Below the pieces are notes generated by a model. The model saw only the letters and a list, made by a program, of their open reading frames with translations, had not been told where the DNA came from and did no database searches. A DNA stretch of 19,277 bases, taken from positions 2,967 to 22,243 of the forward strand of contig JAGOCU010000003.1 in NCBI GenBank assembly GCA_017998555.1, given 5' to 3'. The stretch is from Thermoflexales bacterium. Its GTDB lineage: Bacteria; Chloroflexota; Anaerolineae; J036; Brachytrichaceae. Positions 1-8,287 of the stretch are shown piece by piece (positions within the stretch are counted from its first letter, which is position 1; every line of letters starts with the position of its first letter). The translations under genes were made by a program, and so were the position numbers.

Positions 1-3000
1 GATTTCGTTTTGCGCGGCGCGCAACGCGCGTCGAGGTCGATGCGCCTCAGCATCGTGTGCGTGTCGAGCGCCCTTCAGGCGCAATCGGCTCGGAAGCGCC
101 TGGCGGCCCTCGGCGGCGCGCTGGGCGCGCGGATCATGCTCTTCGATCATCTCTATCGGCTGTGTCTGGACCAGGCCGGCGAACGCGTCGTTGAGCCCGA
201 TGAGCCTGTGCTGTATCGCCTGCTCCGCGACGTGATTGATACGACACCGCTCCACCACTACGACGGCATTCGCCGCACCGCGGGTTTCATCGAGACCGTC
301 TCCGAGCGCATCGCCGAACTCAAAGCCGGCCGGGTCGACCCGGCCGCGCTGGCCGGGGCCGCCGGCGATGAACCGCGCCTGGCCGACATCGCAGCGATCT
401 ATGACCGTTACCAGCGCGCGCTCCGCGAGCGCGGCTGGGCGGATCGGGCGGGTCTGGGCTGGCTGGCCCTCGAAGCGCTGCTCACGCGAGCGCCGCGGGT
501 GGGAACCGATTGGGCATTTCTCGCCCTGGACGGCTTTGACAGCCTGAGCGAGATCCAGACCGCGCTGCTGGAGACGCTGGCGCAGCGCGTCCCCGAATGT
601 GTCATCACCGTCACGGGCGAAACCGATGGCCGCGAGCGCGGACACCCGCGCCTGGAGCGCTTGCGGCGGGTGCTCGCGCAGCGGCTTGGCATCCCGGCCA
701 CACCGCTCCCAAACACGCAGATGCGCGCGGCGCCCAGCCTGGCTCACCTTGCCGCCCGCATTTTCTCGGGTGAAGCCATCCGCATCGCCGCCGAGGGATC
801 CGTCGACTGGATCGAGGCGCCCGAACGCATCGGCGAGGCGCGCGAAGCGCTGCGTTGGGTGAAGTCCCGGGCCGTCCTCGATGGCATTTCGCTCGACCGG
901 ATGGCAATCATCGCCCGCCGCCCAGACGCGTATCGCGAGGCGCTGGCTGAAACCGCGGCCGAATTCGGCCTGCCCGTGCGCTGGGCGGCCGCCGAAGCAT
1001 TGGCCACAAATCCGGCCATCGTCGGGTTGCGCCAGCTCCTGGCCCTCTCGCAACCCGGCCCTGGCGGCGAGCGCGCCTTTCGACGGACCGAAGTCGTCGA
1101 GGTCTGGCGTTCGCCGTATTTTGATTGGTCGGCTGTGGTGGAAGGCGGGATTTCAAGCGCCGACGCCGACGCGCTCGATGCCCGTTCGCGGGCCGCCGCC
1201 GTCACGATTGGCCTCAGCGCATGGCGCGCGGGCCTGGCAACCCGCGCGCGGGCGCCCGGCGATGAGATCGACGAGGCAGAAGACACGGCCGCGCCCGCCG
1301 TGGCGGGCGCAGCGGCACTTCTCGCCAAATTCGAGGCCTTCGCCCGGGCCATCGAGCCGCCCGCGCGGGCGAGTTGGCGCGATTTCTGCGCCTGGGTCGA
1401 GGATCTTGTCGGCGACGACCCGGAGGCGCAGATCGGGCACGGCCCAACCACACCCGGCCTGCAGGTCATCGGCCGCATCCGCGCCGGGAACGCCGCACTC
1501 GTCCAGCGCGACCTGGCCGCGCTGGGCGCGCTCAAGGGCGCGCTGCGCGCGCTGGTCGCCGCCGAGGCCGCCCTGAAATCAGAAGAGCGTCATACGTTTG
1601 CGGAGTTTGCCGAAGAGCTGGATGGGCTGCTGGCCGCCCAGGGCTACACGCCGGAATCCCCTGAGGGTCCGGCCGTCCTCATCGCCAGCGTCGGCCAGGC
1701 CCGCGGCCTCGCGCTTGACGCCGTCGCCATTCTGGGCCTGGGAGAGGGCGAGTTCCCCCAATCCGTGCGCGAAAACGCGCTGATGCGCGACGCCGATCTC
1801 GAGCGCATCGAGACCCTGACCGGGCGGCGCCTCCCGCGCGCGCTGGAGAGCGCCGAGGTTGAGTTCTTTTACGATGCCATCACCCGCCCGGCCCAACGGT
1901 TGCTGATGACCCGCGCCCGGCTGTCCGACAGCGGCGCAGTGTGGGAACCCTCGCCCTTCTGGGTTGAGACGCTGCGGCTGATCGATGGCGCGCCGCGCCG
2001 GCTGACAAGCCTGTGGCTGCCCTCGCCCGAACAGTCCGCCTCGGCGGTTGAACTGCAGGCCTGCCTGGCCGGGGCGCCGCTCGCAACCGGCCTGCCGGCG
2101 GATGCGGCCGCGCTGGCAGCCCAGACCCGCGCCGCAACCGCCATTCTTCGTCGGCGGATTGACGCAAGCCCGGGCGCGGTGGATGGCGCGCTGCAGGACT
2201 GGGGCTTCCACTTCGCGGGCCGCCTGGGCCCGGGCCATCGCTGGAGTTCAGGGCAGTTCGAGACGTATCTGACCTGCCCGTTTTTCTACTTCGCCAGCAA
2301 ACTGCTGCGGGCCGAGCCCATGCCCGAACCCGCCGCGCGGGCGGATGTTCGGCAACTGGGGTCGATCTACCACGATGCCCTGGCCGATATTTTCGGCGGC
2401 GAGATCATGGCGCCCGCGTCCGACGATGCGGCGTTTGAGGCCCGCGCTCGAACGGTGGCCGGCAAGCTGCTCGACCTGGCGCCCGAGGCGCAGGGCTTCC
2501 GCCCCGATCGCTGGTGGCCGCACGATCGCGATGCCGCTGTTGAAGTCATCGTCGCCAATGCGATCGCATTGCGCGCCACCGAGCATGCGCCGATCCGGGT
2601 CGAAGCCGATTTTGCCGACACGCCCGTCGTCGTTCGGCGCGGCGACGACAGCTTCCGCTATATCGGCCGGATCGACCGGATCGACCGCAATGGGGCCGGC
2701 CATCTGCGGGTGGTGGACTACAAAAGCGGCGGCGCGGCGTCGATCAGACCCGATCAGCTCCAGGTCGAGGGCACCCGCCTGCAGGTCGCCCTGTATGCGC
2801 TGGCCGTGCGGGATGCCTTCGGTCTGCCGCTGCCGGACGAGGGTGTGTATTGGTCGTTGCGCGACATCGGGGCCGCCGCGCTTCGATTGAGCGACTACGC
2901 GAACGGCGCGGCCGGGGCGATCGACGTCGCGGTCGGGCATGCCTGGCGCGCGGTGGATGGCGCGCGCGCAGGCGCCTTCACCCCCAGACCTCCGCACGGG

Positions 3001-3057
3001 GGCTGCCCCGAATACTGCCCGGCCGCCCAGTACTGCTGGCATTACCGCCCGCGCTGA
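1..3057 (+). CDS. addB: AddB-like helicase/exonuclease subunit, 5'-partial
   Basis: Predicted B subunit of an AddAB-type helicase-nuclease that resects double-strand DNA ends for RecA-dependent recombination in the cytoplasm. The frame is open from base 1 (1018 codons visible). The first residues (a short beta-strand then ALGARIMLFDHLYRL) match the region just after the Walker A motif of AddB proteins, so the true start and Walker A lie upstream; a TTG at 10 is probably not the start. The C-terminal part holds a PD-(D/E)XK nuclease: GRIDRID near 2668-2688, VVDYKSG near 2713-2733, and QVALYAL near 2785. One Cys (codon 2275-2277, in TCPFFYF) plus three near the C-terminus (codons 3004, 3016, 3034) would form the 4Fe-4S staple typical of AddB. 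The stop lies 6 nt before addA, so the two are surely cotranscribed. Family call is firm; the alternative is a generic PD-(D/E)XK family protein name for the same thing. Confidence 0.9.
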   Translation, partial: DFVLRGAQRASRSMRLSIVCVSSALQAQSARKRLAALGGALGARIMLFDHLYRLCLDQAGERVVEPDEPVLYRLLRDVIDTTPLHHYDGIRRTAGFIETVSERIAELKAGRVDPAALAGAAGDEPRLADIAAIYDRYQRALRERGWADRAGLGWLALEALLTRAPRVGTDWAFLALDGFDSLSEIQTALLETLAQRVPECVITVTGETDGRERGHPRLERLRRVLAQRLGIPATPLPNTQMRAAPSLAHLAARIFSGEAIRIAAEGSVDWIEAPERIGEAREALRWVKSRAVLDGISLDRMAIIARRPDAYREALAETAAEFGLPVRWAAAEALATNPAIVGLRQLLALSQPGPGGERAFRRTEVVEVWRSPYFDWSAVVEGGISSADADALDARSRAAAVTIGLSAWRAGLATRARAPGDEIDEAEDTAAPAVAGAAALLAKFEAFARAIEPPARASWRDFCAWVEDLVGDDPEAQIGHGPTTPGLQVIGRIRAGNAALVQRDLAALGALKGALRALVAAEAALKSEERHTFAEFAEELDGLLAAQGYTPESPEGPAVLIASVGQARGLALDAVAILGLGEGEFPQSVRENALMRDADLERIETLTGRRLPRALESAEVEFFYDAITRPAQRLLMTRARLSDSGAVWEPSPFWVETLRLIDGAPRRLTSLWLPSPEQSASAVELQACLAGAPLATGLPADAAALAAQTRAATAILRRRIDASPGAVDGALQDWGFHFAGRLGPGHRWSSGQFETYLTCPFFYFASKLLRAEPMPEPAARADVRQLGSIYHDALADIFGGEIMAPASDDAAFEARARTVAGKLLDLAPEAQGFRPDRWWPHDRDAAVEVIVANAIALRATEHAPIRVEADFADTPVVVRRGDDSFRYIGRIDRIDRNGAGHLRVVDYKSGGAASIRPDQLQVEGTRLQVALYALAVRDAFGLPLPDEGVYWSLRDIGAAALRLSDYANGAAGAIDVAVGHAWRAVDGARAGAFTPRPPHGGCPEYCPAAQYCWHYRPR

Positions 3058-3063
3058 ACCCGC

Positions 3064-6000
3064 ATGTCCATCCTCGAATTCCTCCAGCCCAGCCCTGAGC
3101 AGCGCCCGGCCATCGAAGCGCGCGGGCGCGACATCGTGGTCACCGCCGGCGCGGGCGCCGGCAAGACCCGCACCCTCGTGGCCCGCTATCTATCGCTTCT
3201 CGACGAGGGCCTCCCGGTCCGCTCCGTCATCGCCATCACCTTCACCCGCAAGGCGGCCCTCGAGATGCGCAATCGCATCCGCGAGCGCATCGGCGCGTAT
3301 CTGCGCGGATCCGATCTGTCCGCCGCGACACGCGCGCGCTGGGAAGTCATCTACGGCCAGATGGACGGGGCCCGGATCGGGACGATTCACAGTCTGTGCG
3401 GCGACATCATCCGCTCGCACCCCGCCGAAGCCGGGGTTGACCCGCGCTTCAGCCTGATGGACGAGACGCGCAGCGCGTTGCTGCGGGCCGATTCCGTCGC
3501 CGAAGCCCTCGATGAGGCCACTCTGGACGAGGCGTTGCTGGCCTGCGTCGATGCGCTTGGCACCGATCGCCTGGCCGGGCTGCTGACCCATCTGATGGGG
3601 CGGCGGACCGAGGCGGCCCGCGCGCTTTCGCGCGCGCCGGCCGCGCTGGAGCAGACTTGGCGCAGCGCCGCCCGGGCTGCCCTGGCCGTCTTCATCGAGG
3701 ACCCCAGGGTGCGCGACGCGATGCGCGGGCTGGCCGAAATCCTCAACGGCCCCGGGTTCATGACCGCCCTCACCAAGGAGGACACCCTTGCGCCCTTTCT
3801 GCCCATTGCCGTGTTTCAGTGGCAGGCGGTCGAACGGGCGTGGGCGGCCGGCGACTTGCCCGCCGTCATCCAGGAACTTCCAACGCTCGCAAAAAACCTG
3901 CAGAAGGGCAAGGGCAAGGTCGCGCTGTGGGGGGCCGATAACCCAAAGCCGCTCATCGCCGCCGCGCGCGACGTGTATGACGAGGCCATCAAACCGCTGC
4001 TCAACGGCGCCGCCTGGGAGCAGGACCTGCAAACCCTGCGTGTGCTGCCTGCCATCCAGCGCCTGTTTGCCGACGCCGCCGAACGCTACGCCCGGGCGCG
4101 CGCCGGGGCCGCCCAGCTCGACTTTGACGATCTTGAGGAGATGGCCCTGAACCTGCTCAAGAATTCACCGGCGGCCCGCGCATATTGGCAGGCCGAGACC
4201 CAGGCAGTCCTGGTCGATGAGTATCAGGACAGCAACCCGCGCCAGGCCGAACTCGCCCGCCTGTTGGCCGGCCAGCCCGGCCGGCTGTTTGTCGTGGGCG
4301 ATGGCAAACAATCGATCTATCGCTTCCGCGGGGGGGACGTGACGGTGATCCGGGCCGAGAAGGAGCGCGCCATCGCCGAGGGCGGCCCCGGCGCCCATAT
4401 CAGCATCGACCGTTCGTATCGCGCGCATCGGCCGCTGCTCGACGGGCTAAACATGCTGCTGCGCCCGGTCCTGGGCGAGGCTCGACCCGATGATCCGGCC
4501 TGGAAACAGGGGTTCGAGCCGCTGACCGCCCAGCGGGCCGAGCCCCGGCCCGGCTTCGTCGCCCCCCACATCGCGCTGCATCTGGCCGTCAAAGGCGAGG
4601 GGGAACGATCGGGCATGGCGCTGGCCCGGGTTGCGGCCTCAACCGCCGATGCGATCGGACAGTGGGTGGGCGGCGGGGCGATGCTGATCCCGGAGGAAGA
4701 CGGTCGTCTTCGTCCGTTGCGCTTTGACGATGTCGCGATCCTGTGCCGGGCGTCCTCTTCCTTCAAGGCCTATGAGGACGCGCTGGAGCGGGCCGGCATC
4801 CCGTATCTCACCGTCGGCGGCAGCGGTTTTTTCGAGCGGCCCGAGGTGCGCGACGTCGTCAACCTGCTCCGGGCGATCGAGACCCCGCACGATGACGCGG
4901 CGTTCGCCGGCGCGCTGCGATCGCCGGTTTTCGGGGTGAACGACTATGCCCTGGCGCTGCTCTTCGACGGCCGTGACCGGGCGCGCTCGGCCTGGGCCCA
5001 GTGGCGCGAACGCGTTGCGCGCCTCGAGCCGGCGGATCAAGCCGCTGTCACCGCCGCCGTCGACGCCCTGACCGCCATGCAATCCCTGCGCGGGCGGGTG
5101 ACCGTCGCCCAATTACTCAAGGCGCTGCTCGACCGAACCGTCTATCTCCCGGCTCTGCTGGGCGCCGGCCACGCGCGCGGACGGCGCAACATCGAGAAGC
5201 TGCTCGCCACCGCCCGCGACAGCGCCACGCCGAGCGTGCGCGCATTTCTGGAATACGCGGCGGCCATGCGCGATTCCGGCGCGCGGGAGGGCGAGGCCCG
5301 CGCGGTGGCCGAAGGCGCGGTCCAGATCATGACCGCCCATGCGGCCAAGGGCCTCGAGTTCCCGGTCGTCGTGTTAGGCGATGCCGGGCGCCAGAGCGGC
5401 GGCGGGCGAGACTTCGTGCTGCATCCGGAATGGGGGCTGGTGTTGCGCCTGACCGACGCGGAGGACCGCAAGCCCTTGCTCTTCGCCCTGGCCGCCCGCG
5501 CCGAGCAGGAACAGGACGAGGCCGAAGCCGGTCGCCTGCTGTATGTGGCCGCCACCCGAGCCGGGGACAAGCTCGTGATCAGCGCGGATATCGCGCTCAA
5601 GAAGGATGGCACACCCGGCAGCGTGGGCGGTTGGCTCAAACTCCTGTGCCAACCGGGGGCGCTGCCGCTGATGGACCGGGCCATTGAGCATGATCCGGCC
5701 GGCGCCGCGCTGCGCGAAATGGATCTGAGCCGGGCCGAAACGCGCGTCATCGGCCTGATTTGCGAGCCGGGCGTGCCGCTACGGCCCCGCCCGAGCCCGG
5801 TCGCAGACGCGGGACCCACCCTGGGCGACCTGCGCCTGGTCGCGCCCTTGCCGCCTTCCGTCACCGATCGACAGCACGACGGATTCCTGACCCGAGTGAC
5901 ATCCCGGATGGCCCGCTCGGACGCGCCCGCCTCAGTGGTCGGCAAGCTCGCCCACCGGGCCGTCCAACTCTGGCGGGTGGCGCCGCCCGATCTGGATTGG

Positions 6001-6405
6001 CTGCGCGCCGAAGCGCAGACCCTGGGCCTGGTCGAGCCGCGTCAGATCGACGATGCCATGAACCGGGCCCGGCGCATCCTCATCCGCTTCGCCGCCCATC
6101 CGCTGTATGCCGAGATGAACAGCGCCGTGCAGCGCCTGCACGAAGTGCCCTACGCGTGGCTGCGCGACGGCAAGCCGGTCTCAGGCATCATCGATTGTCT
6201 GTATCGCCCTGCCGACGCCTGGAAGATCGTCGACTTCAAGACCGATCAGCTTCGCGATCGCGCGGCCATGCTCGACCGGATCACGGCCCGGGGCTACGAC
6301 CGCCAGATCAGCACGTATGCCGCCGCGGCTGAGGCCTTCCTGGGCGAGCGGCCCGCGGCAGCCTTATGCTTCCTGGATGTCGGCGGCGCGGTGGAAGTGT
6401 TTTGA
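3064..6405 (+). CDS. addA: AddA-like UvrD-family helicase/nuclease subunit
   Basis: Predicted AddA subunit: ATP-driven 3'-5' SF1A helicase fused to a C-terminal nuclease, partner of the upstream AddB. All SF1A motifs are visible in 1113 aa: Q-motif and Walker A AGAGAGKT (residues 28-35), Ia AITFTRKAALEM, Ic GTIHSLCGDI, Walker B DEYQD (385-389), III VVGDGKQSIYRFRGGD, IV SIDRSYR, V MTAHAAKGLEFP, VI RLLYVAATRAGDK. The nuclease domain near the end has GIIDCLY (D1044), IVDFKTD (D1057, K1059) and RQISTYAAAAEA, a complete PD-(D/E)XK active site, so both helicase and nuclease should be active. Length is normal for AddA. The ATG begins 6 nt after the addB stop with no strong Shine-Dalgarno, suggesting translational coupling. 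A long perfect palindrome begins 7 nt after the stop. Confidence 0.94.
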   Translation: MSILEFLQPSPEQRPAIEARGRDIVVTAGAGAGKTRTLVARYLSLLDEGLPVRSVIAITFTRKAALEMRNRIRERIGAYLRGSDLSAATRARWEVIYGQMDGARIGTIHSLCGDIIRSHPAEAGVDPRFSLMDETRSALLRADSVAEALDEATLDEALLACVDALGTDRLAGLLTHLMGRRTEAARALSRAPAALEQTWRSAARAALAVFIEDPRVRDAMRGLAEILNGPGFMTALTKEDTLAPFLPIAVFQWQAVERAWAAGDLPAVIQELPTLAKNLQKGKGKVALWGADNPKPLIAAARDVYDEAIKPLLNGAAWEQDLQTLRVLPAIQRLFADAAERYARARAGAAQLDFDDLEEMALNLLKNSPAARAYWQAETQAVLVDEYQDSNPRQAELARLLAGQPGRLFVVGDGKQSIYRFRGGDVTVIRAEKERAIAEGGPGAHISIDRSYRAHRPLLDGLNMLLRPVLGEARPDDPAWKQGFEPLTAQRAEPRPGFVAPHIALHLAVKGEGERSGMALARVAASTADAIGQWVGGGAMLIPEEDGRLRPLRFDDVAILCRASSSFKAYEDALERAGIPYLTVGGSGFFERPEVRDVVNLLRAIETPHDDAAFAGALRSPVFGVNDYALALLFDGRDRARSAWAQWRERVARLEPADQAAVTAAVDALTAMQSLRGRVTVAQLLKALLDRTVYLPALLGAGHARGRRNIEKLLATARDSATPSVRAFLEYAAAMRDSGAREGEARAVAEGAVQIMTAHAAKGLEFPVVVLGDAGRQSGGGRDFVLHPEWGLVLRLTDAEDRKPLLFALAARAEQEQDEAEAGRLLYVAATRAGDKLVISADIALKKDGTPGSVGGWLKLLCQPGALPLMDRAIEHDPAGAALREMDLSRAETRVIGLICEPGVPLRPRPSPVADAGPTLGDLRLVAPLPPSVTDRQHDGFLTRVTSRMARSDAPASVVGKLAHRAVQLWRVAPPDLDWLRAEAQTLGLVEPRQIDDAMNRARRILIRFAAHPLYAEMNSAVQRLHEVPYAWLRDGKPVSGIIDCLYRPADAWKIVDFKTDQLRDRAAMLDRITARGYDRQISTYAAAAEAFLGERPAAALCFLDVGGAVEVF

Positions 6406-6411
6406 ACAATT

Positions 6412-6464
6412 GGGAAGCGGTGATGCCCGCCCCGGCTCCGCCGGGGCGGGCATCACCGCTTCCC
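6412..6464. repeat. Long perfect palindrome H1 (25-bp arms, TCC loop)
   Basis: Arms 6412-6436 and 6440-6464 are exact inverted complements; the loop is 6437-6439 (TCC). The outer arm starts GGGAAGCGG and the inner tip is CCGCCCCGGC. It fills the addA-aldolase gap. No T-tract follows on either strand, so it is not a canonical intrinsic terminator. The 6-bp sequence ACAATT flanks it on both sides (6406-6411 and 6467-6472). Confidence 0.95.
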
Positions 6465-6465
6465 G

Positions 6466-6471
6466 TACAAT
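6466..6471 (+). promoter_or_regulatory. -10-like hexamer TACAAT for the aldolase gene
   Basis: TACAAT ends 9 nt before the ATG at 6481. Transcription would start about 0-3 nt before the start codon, so the mRNA would be nearly leaderless, in keeping with the lack of a Shine-Dalgarno. No good -35 is seen; its position falls in the right arm of palindrome H1. Confidence 0.45.
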
Positions 6472-6480
6472 TACAGCGAT

Positions 6481-7125
6481 ATGCTCACCATCGAAACCCG
6501 CATTCGTTTCCTGTTTGACGAGAAGATCGTCGGCGTCATCCGCACCCGGACCGCCAGCGACGCGCTCAACGTCGTGCGAGCGCTGGTCGCCGGAGGGTTC
6601 AAGGCCGTCGAAGTGCCGATGACGGTCCCCGACGCGGTGAACGTGCTCAAGGAGCTCGTCCAAACGGTGGGCGACGGGGTGATGGTCGGGGCGGGCACGG
6701 TGATGACCGCCGCCGATGCGCGGGCGTGCATCGAGGCCGGCTGCCAATTCATCGTCGCGCCATCGGCGGAGTTCGAGATCATTCGCCCCTGCCGCGAGGC
6801 CGGCGTGGTCGCCATTCCCGGCGCGGCGACGCCGACCGAGATCGCGGCCTGCTGGCGGGCAGGCGCGCACGTCGTCAAGGTCTTTCCGGCCGCCACCCTC
6901 GGCGGTCCCGACTACATCCGGGCGATCCGCGGGCCCTTCCCCCACATCCCGTTGTGGGTGAGCGGGATGGTGACCTCGGCCCAATCGCAAAACTATCTGA
7001 AGGCTGGCGCGCAATTGGTCGGGCTGACCAACGAGCTGATGCCCCAGAACCTGATGGAGGCCAACAACTGGGATGGCATCCGCGATCACGCGCGCGCCTG
7101 TCTGGCAACGGCAAAAGGAGCATAA
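6481..7125 (+). CDS. eda: KDPG/KHG aldolase (class I)
   Basis: Cytoplasmic aldolase splitting 2-keto-3-deoxy-6-phosphogluconate into pyruvate and glyceraldehyde-3-phosphate (Entner-Doudoroff and hexuronate routes), often also acting on 4-hydroxy-2-oxoglutarate. At 214 aa it has normal length. The Schiff-base lysine is K133 in HVVKVFPAATLGG, and the catalytic glutamate is E44 in KAVEVPMT; both align in position with the well-studied E. coli enzyme (K133, E45). GAGTVM (70-75) and VAPSAEFE (92-99) are further family blocks. No edd, kinase or uronate gene is adjacent, so the exact pathway is open; related aldolases acting on 6-phospho-galactonate or other 2-keto-3-deoxy acids cannot be excluded. 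The gene lacks a Shine-Dalgarno and appears nearly leaderless. Its stop is 2 nt before the next ORF. Confidence 0.9.
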   Translation: MLTIETRIRFLFDEKIVGVIRTRTASDALNVVRALVAGGFKAVEVPMTVPDAVNVLKELVQTVGDGVMVGAGTVMTAADARACIEAGCQFIVAPSAEFEIIRPCREAGVVAIPGAATPTEIAACWRAGAHVVKVFPAATLGGPDYIRAIRGPFPHIPLWVSGMVTSAQSQNYLKAGAQLVGLTNELMPQNLMEANNWDGIRDHARACLATAKGA

Positions 7126-7127
7126 GC

Positions 7128-7340
7128 ATGTCCTGGAAAAACAAGACCCTGATGATTGGCGCGATCGGCGGCCTGATGGCCGGTCTCGCGGCCGCGGCGT
7201 TCTTCATCCGCAGCGCCGACGAGAGCGCCCAGAAATCGGGCAAGGCGCTGACGACCCCCGACGTGCAGACCGGCGATCTGGTCAAGGTCCTGGTGGCCGC
7301 TGTCGGCGTCATCCGGATGGTCGCGGGCCTGGGCAAGTAA
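7128..7340 (+). CDS. Small membrane protein of unknown function (70 aa)
   Basis: I do not recognise a family. The ATG at 7128 lies 2 nt after the aldolase stop and is preceded by a strong Shine-Dalgarno (AAAAGGAG, 7113-7120), so it is very likely translated from the same mRNA. The protein begins MSWKNKTLMIGAIGG: a short basic N-terminus, then a hydrophobic Gly/Ala-rich segment (about residues 8-27) that should cross the membrane once, a polar middle, and a second hydrophobic stretch (about 50-68) ending in GLGK. Topology could be one or two passes. Coupling to the aldolase does not by itself show a metabolic role. The reading is supported by the ribosome site, spacing and protein-like composition. 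Confidence 0.75.
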   Translation: MSWKNKTLMIGAIGGLMAGLAAAAFFIRSADESAQKSGKALTTPDVQTGDLVKVLVAAVGVIRMVAGLGK

Positions 7341-7376
7341 TCGCATCGATCACCTTAGAACTCCCAACAAAACCAA

Positions 7377-7427
7377 TCTTCAGAGGCGATATCCCCCGGC
7401 TTCGCCGGGGGATATCGCCTCTGAAGA
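7377..7427. repeat. Long perfect palindrome H2 (24-bp arms, TTC loop)
   Basis: Arms 7377-7400 and 7404-7427 pair exactly around loop TTC (7401-7403). Inner tip ATCCCCCGGC, inner-arm block GGCGATAT. A further 7-bp inverted pair lies outside (TAGAACT 7356-7362 with AGTTCTA 7429-7435). It lies in the 126-bp gap between the small membrane ORF and the ankyrin gene. No T-tract follows on the + strand. Confidence 0.95.
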
Positions 7428-7466
7428 AAGTTCTATTAGGGGATCCAAGGTCGTCAGATAACAGCG

Positions 7467-8261
7467 TTGGGTAAAGCCGTGTCGCGCCTCCTCGCCCTGG
7501 CCATTGCGCTGGCCGGCTGTGCCGCGGCGCCGGCCGCCACGCCAACAGGCGCGCCAGTGGCGACCCCTGCGCCCGCGCCAACCGCCGCTCCAACTCGAAC
7601 CGCCAGCGCCGGTCCAACGTCGTTTTCAACCGTTATGCCAACGCCTGCCCCGCCCTCCGCCAGCGCGCCAAACCAGGCGCTGATTGACGCCGCCGAGGCG
7701 GGCGACCTGGCCGGCGTGAAGACGCTGCTGGCCCAGGGCGCCAGCCCGGCCTTTGCCGACGGGCGCGGCGTGACCGCCCTGATCGCGGCCGCCTACGCCA
7801 ACCGGGTCGACATCGCCCAGGCCCTGATCGAGGCCGGCGCGGATGTAAATACCCAGGATCGCACCCGCCAGAGCGCCTATCTCATCTCAACGTCCGATGG
7901 CTTTGCCGACCTGTTGCGGCTCACCCTGCGCCACGGGGCGGATGTGCGCAGCACCGACAGCTACAACGGGACCGGCCTCATTCGCGCGGCCGACCGCGGA
8001 CATGTCGAAGTCATCCGCGAATTGCTGAAGACCAACATCGCCATCGACCACGTCAACCGGCTGGGTTGGACGGCTTTGCTCGAGGCGATCATCCTCGGGG
8101 ACGGCGGCGAGCGCCACACCGAGGTCGTGGGCATGCTGATCGCGGCCGGGGCCAATATCAACCTGGCCGACGGGAGCGGGGTGACGCCGCTCGCCCACGC
8201 GCGGCGGCGCAACCAGACCCGAGTCATCGCCCTGCTCGAGGCCGCCGGCGCGCACCCATGA
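7467..8261 (+). CDS. Ankyrin-repeat lipoprotein
   Basis: Predicted extracytoplasmic lipoprotein of 264 aa. The N-terminus has K3 and R7, a hydrophobic stretch and the lipobox LAGC with Cys at residue 18. Residues about 20-72 are a Thr/Pro/Ala-rich linker typical of surface lipoproteins. From about residue 73 to the end there are five or six ankyrin repeats, seen in stretches such as LIDAAEAGDLAGVKTLLAQG, TALIAAAYANR, ALIEAGADVNTQD, LIRAADRGHVEVIRELL and MLIAAGANINLADGSGVTPL; the ANK scaffold binds partner proteins. No catalytic domain is visible. The TTG start (7467) is chosen because it leaves a signal peptide of usual length with two basic residues; a GTG at 7479 would leave only 13 residues before the Cys. 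No good ribosome site is seen for either. The partner is unknown; the cytochrome c gene starts 27 nt downstream. Confidence 0.85.
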   Translation: MGKAVSRLLALAIALAGCAAAPAATPTGAPVATPAPAPTAAPTRTASAGPTSFSTVMPTPAPPSASAPNQALIDAAEAGDLAGVKTLLAQGASPAFADGRGVTALIAAAYANRVDIAQALIEAGADVNTQDRTRQSAYLISTSDGFADLLRLTLRHGADVRSTDSYNGTGLIRAADRGHVEVIRELLKTNIAIDHVNRLGWTALLEAIILGDGGERHTEVVGMLIAAGANINLADGSGVTPLAHARRRNQTRVIALLEAAGAHP

Positions 8262-8275
8262 GCAGACACACCGGA

Positions 8276-8281
8276 TAAAAT
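8276..8281 (+). promoter_or_regulatory. -10 hexamer TAAAAT for the cytochrome c gene
   Basis: TAAAAT ends exactly 6 nt before the ATG at 8288, which would put the transcription start on the A of ATG: a leaderless mRNA. The intervening bases (CGGGGC) contain no Shine-Dalgarno. No clear -35 is seen. This suggests the cytochrome gene has its own promoter despite the short gap to the ankyrin gene. Confidence 0.5.
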
Positions 8282-8287
8282 CGGGGC

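Noticed and set aside
744..1535. Long antisense open frames across addB and addA (for example 744-1535, 2248-3042, 3190-4032, 5142-5945 on the minus strand)
   Set aside because: They lie opposite intact, motif-complete genes in very GC-rich DNA where stop codons are rare; their translations are Arg/Pro/Ser/Ala-rich with no recognisable domain.
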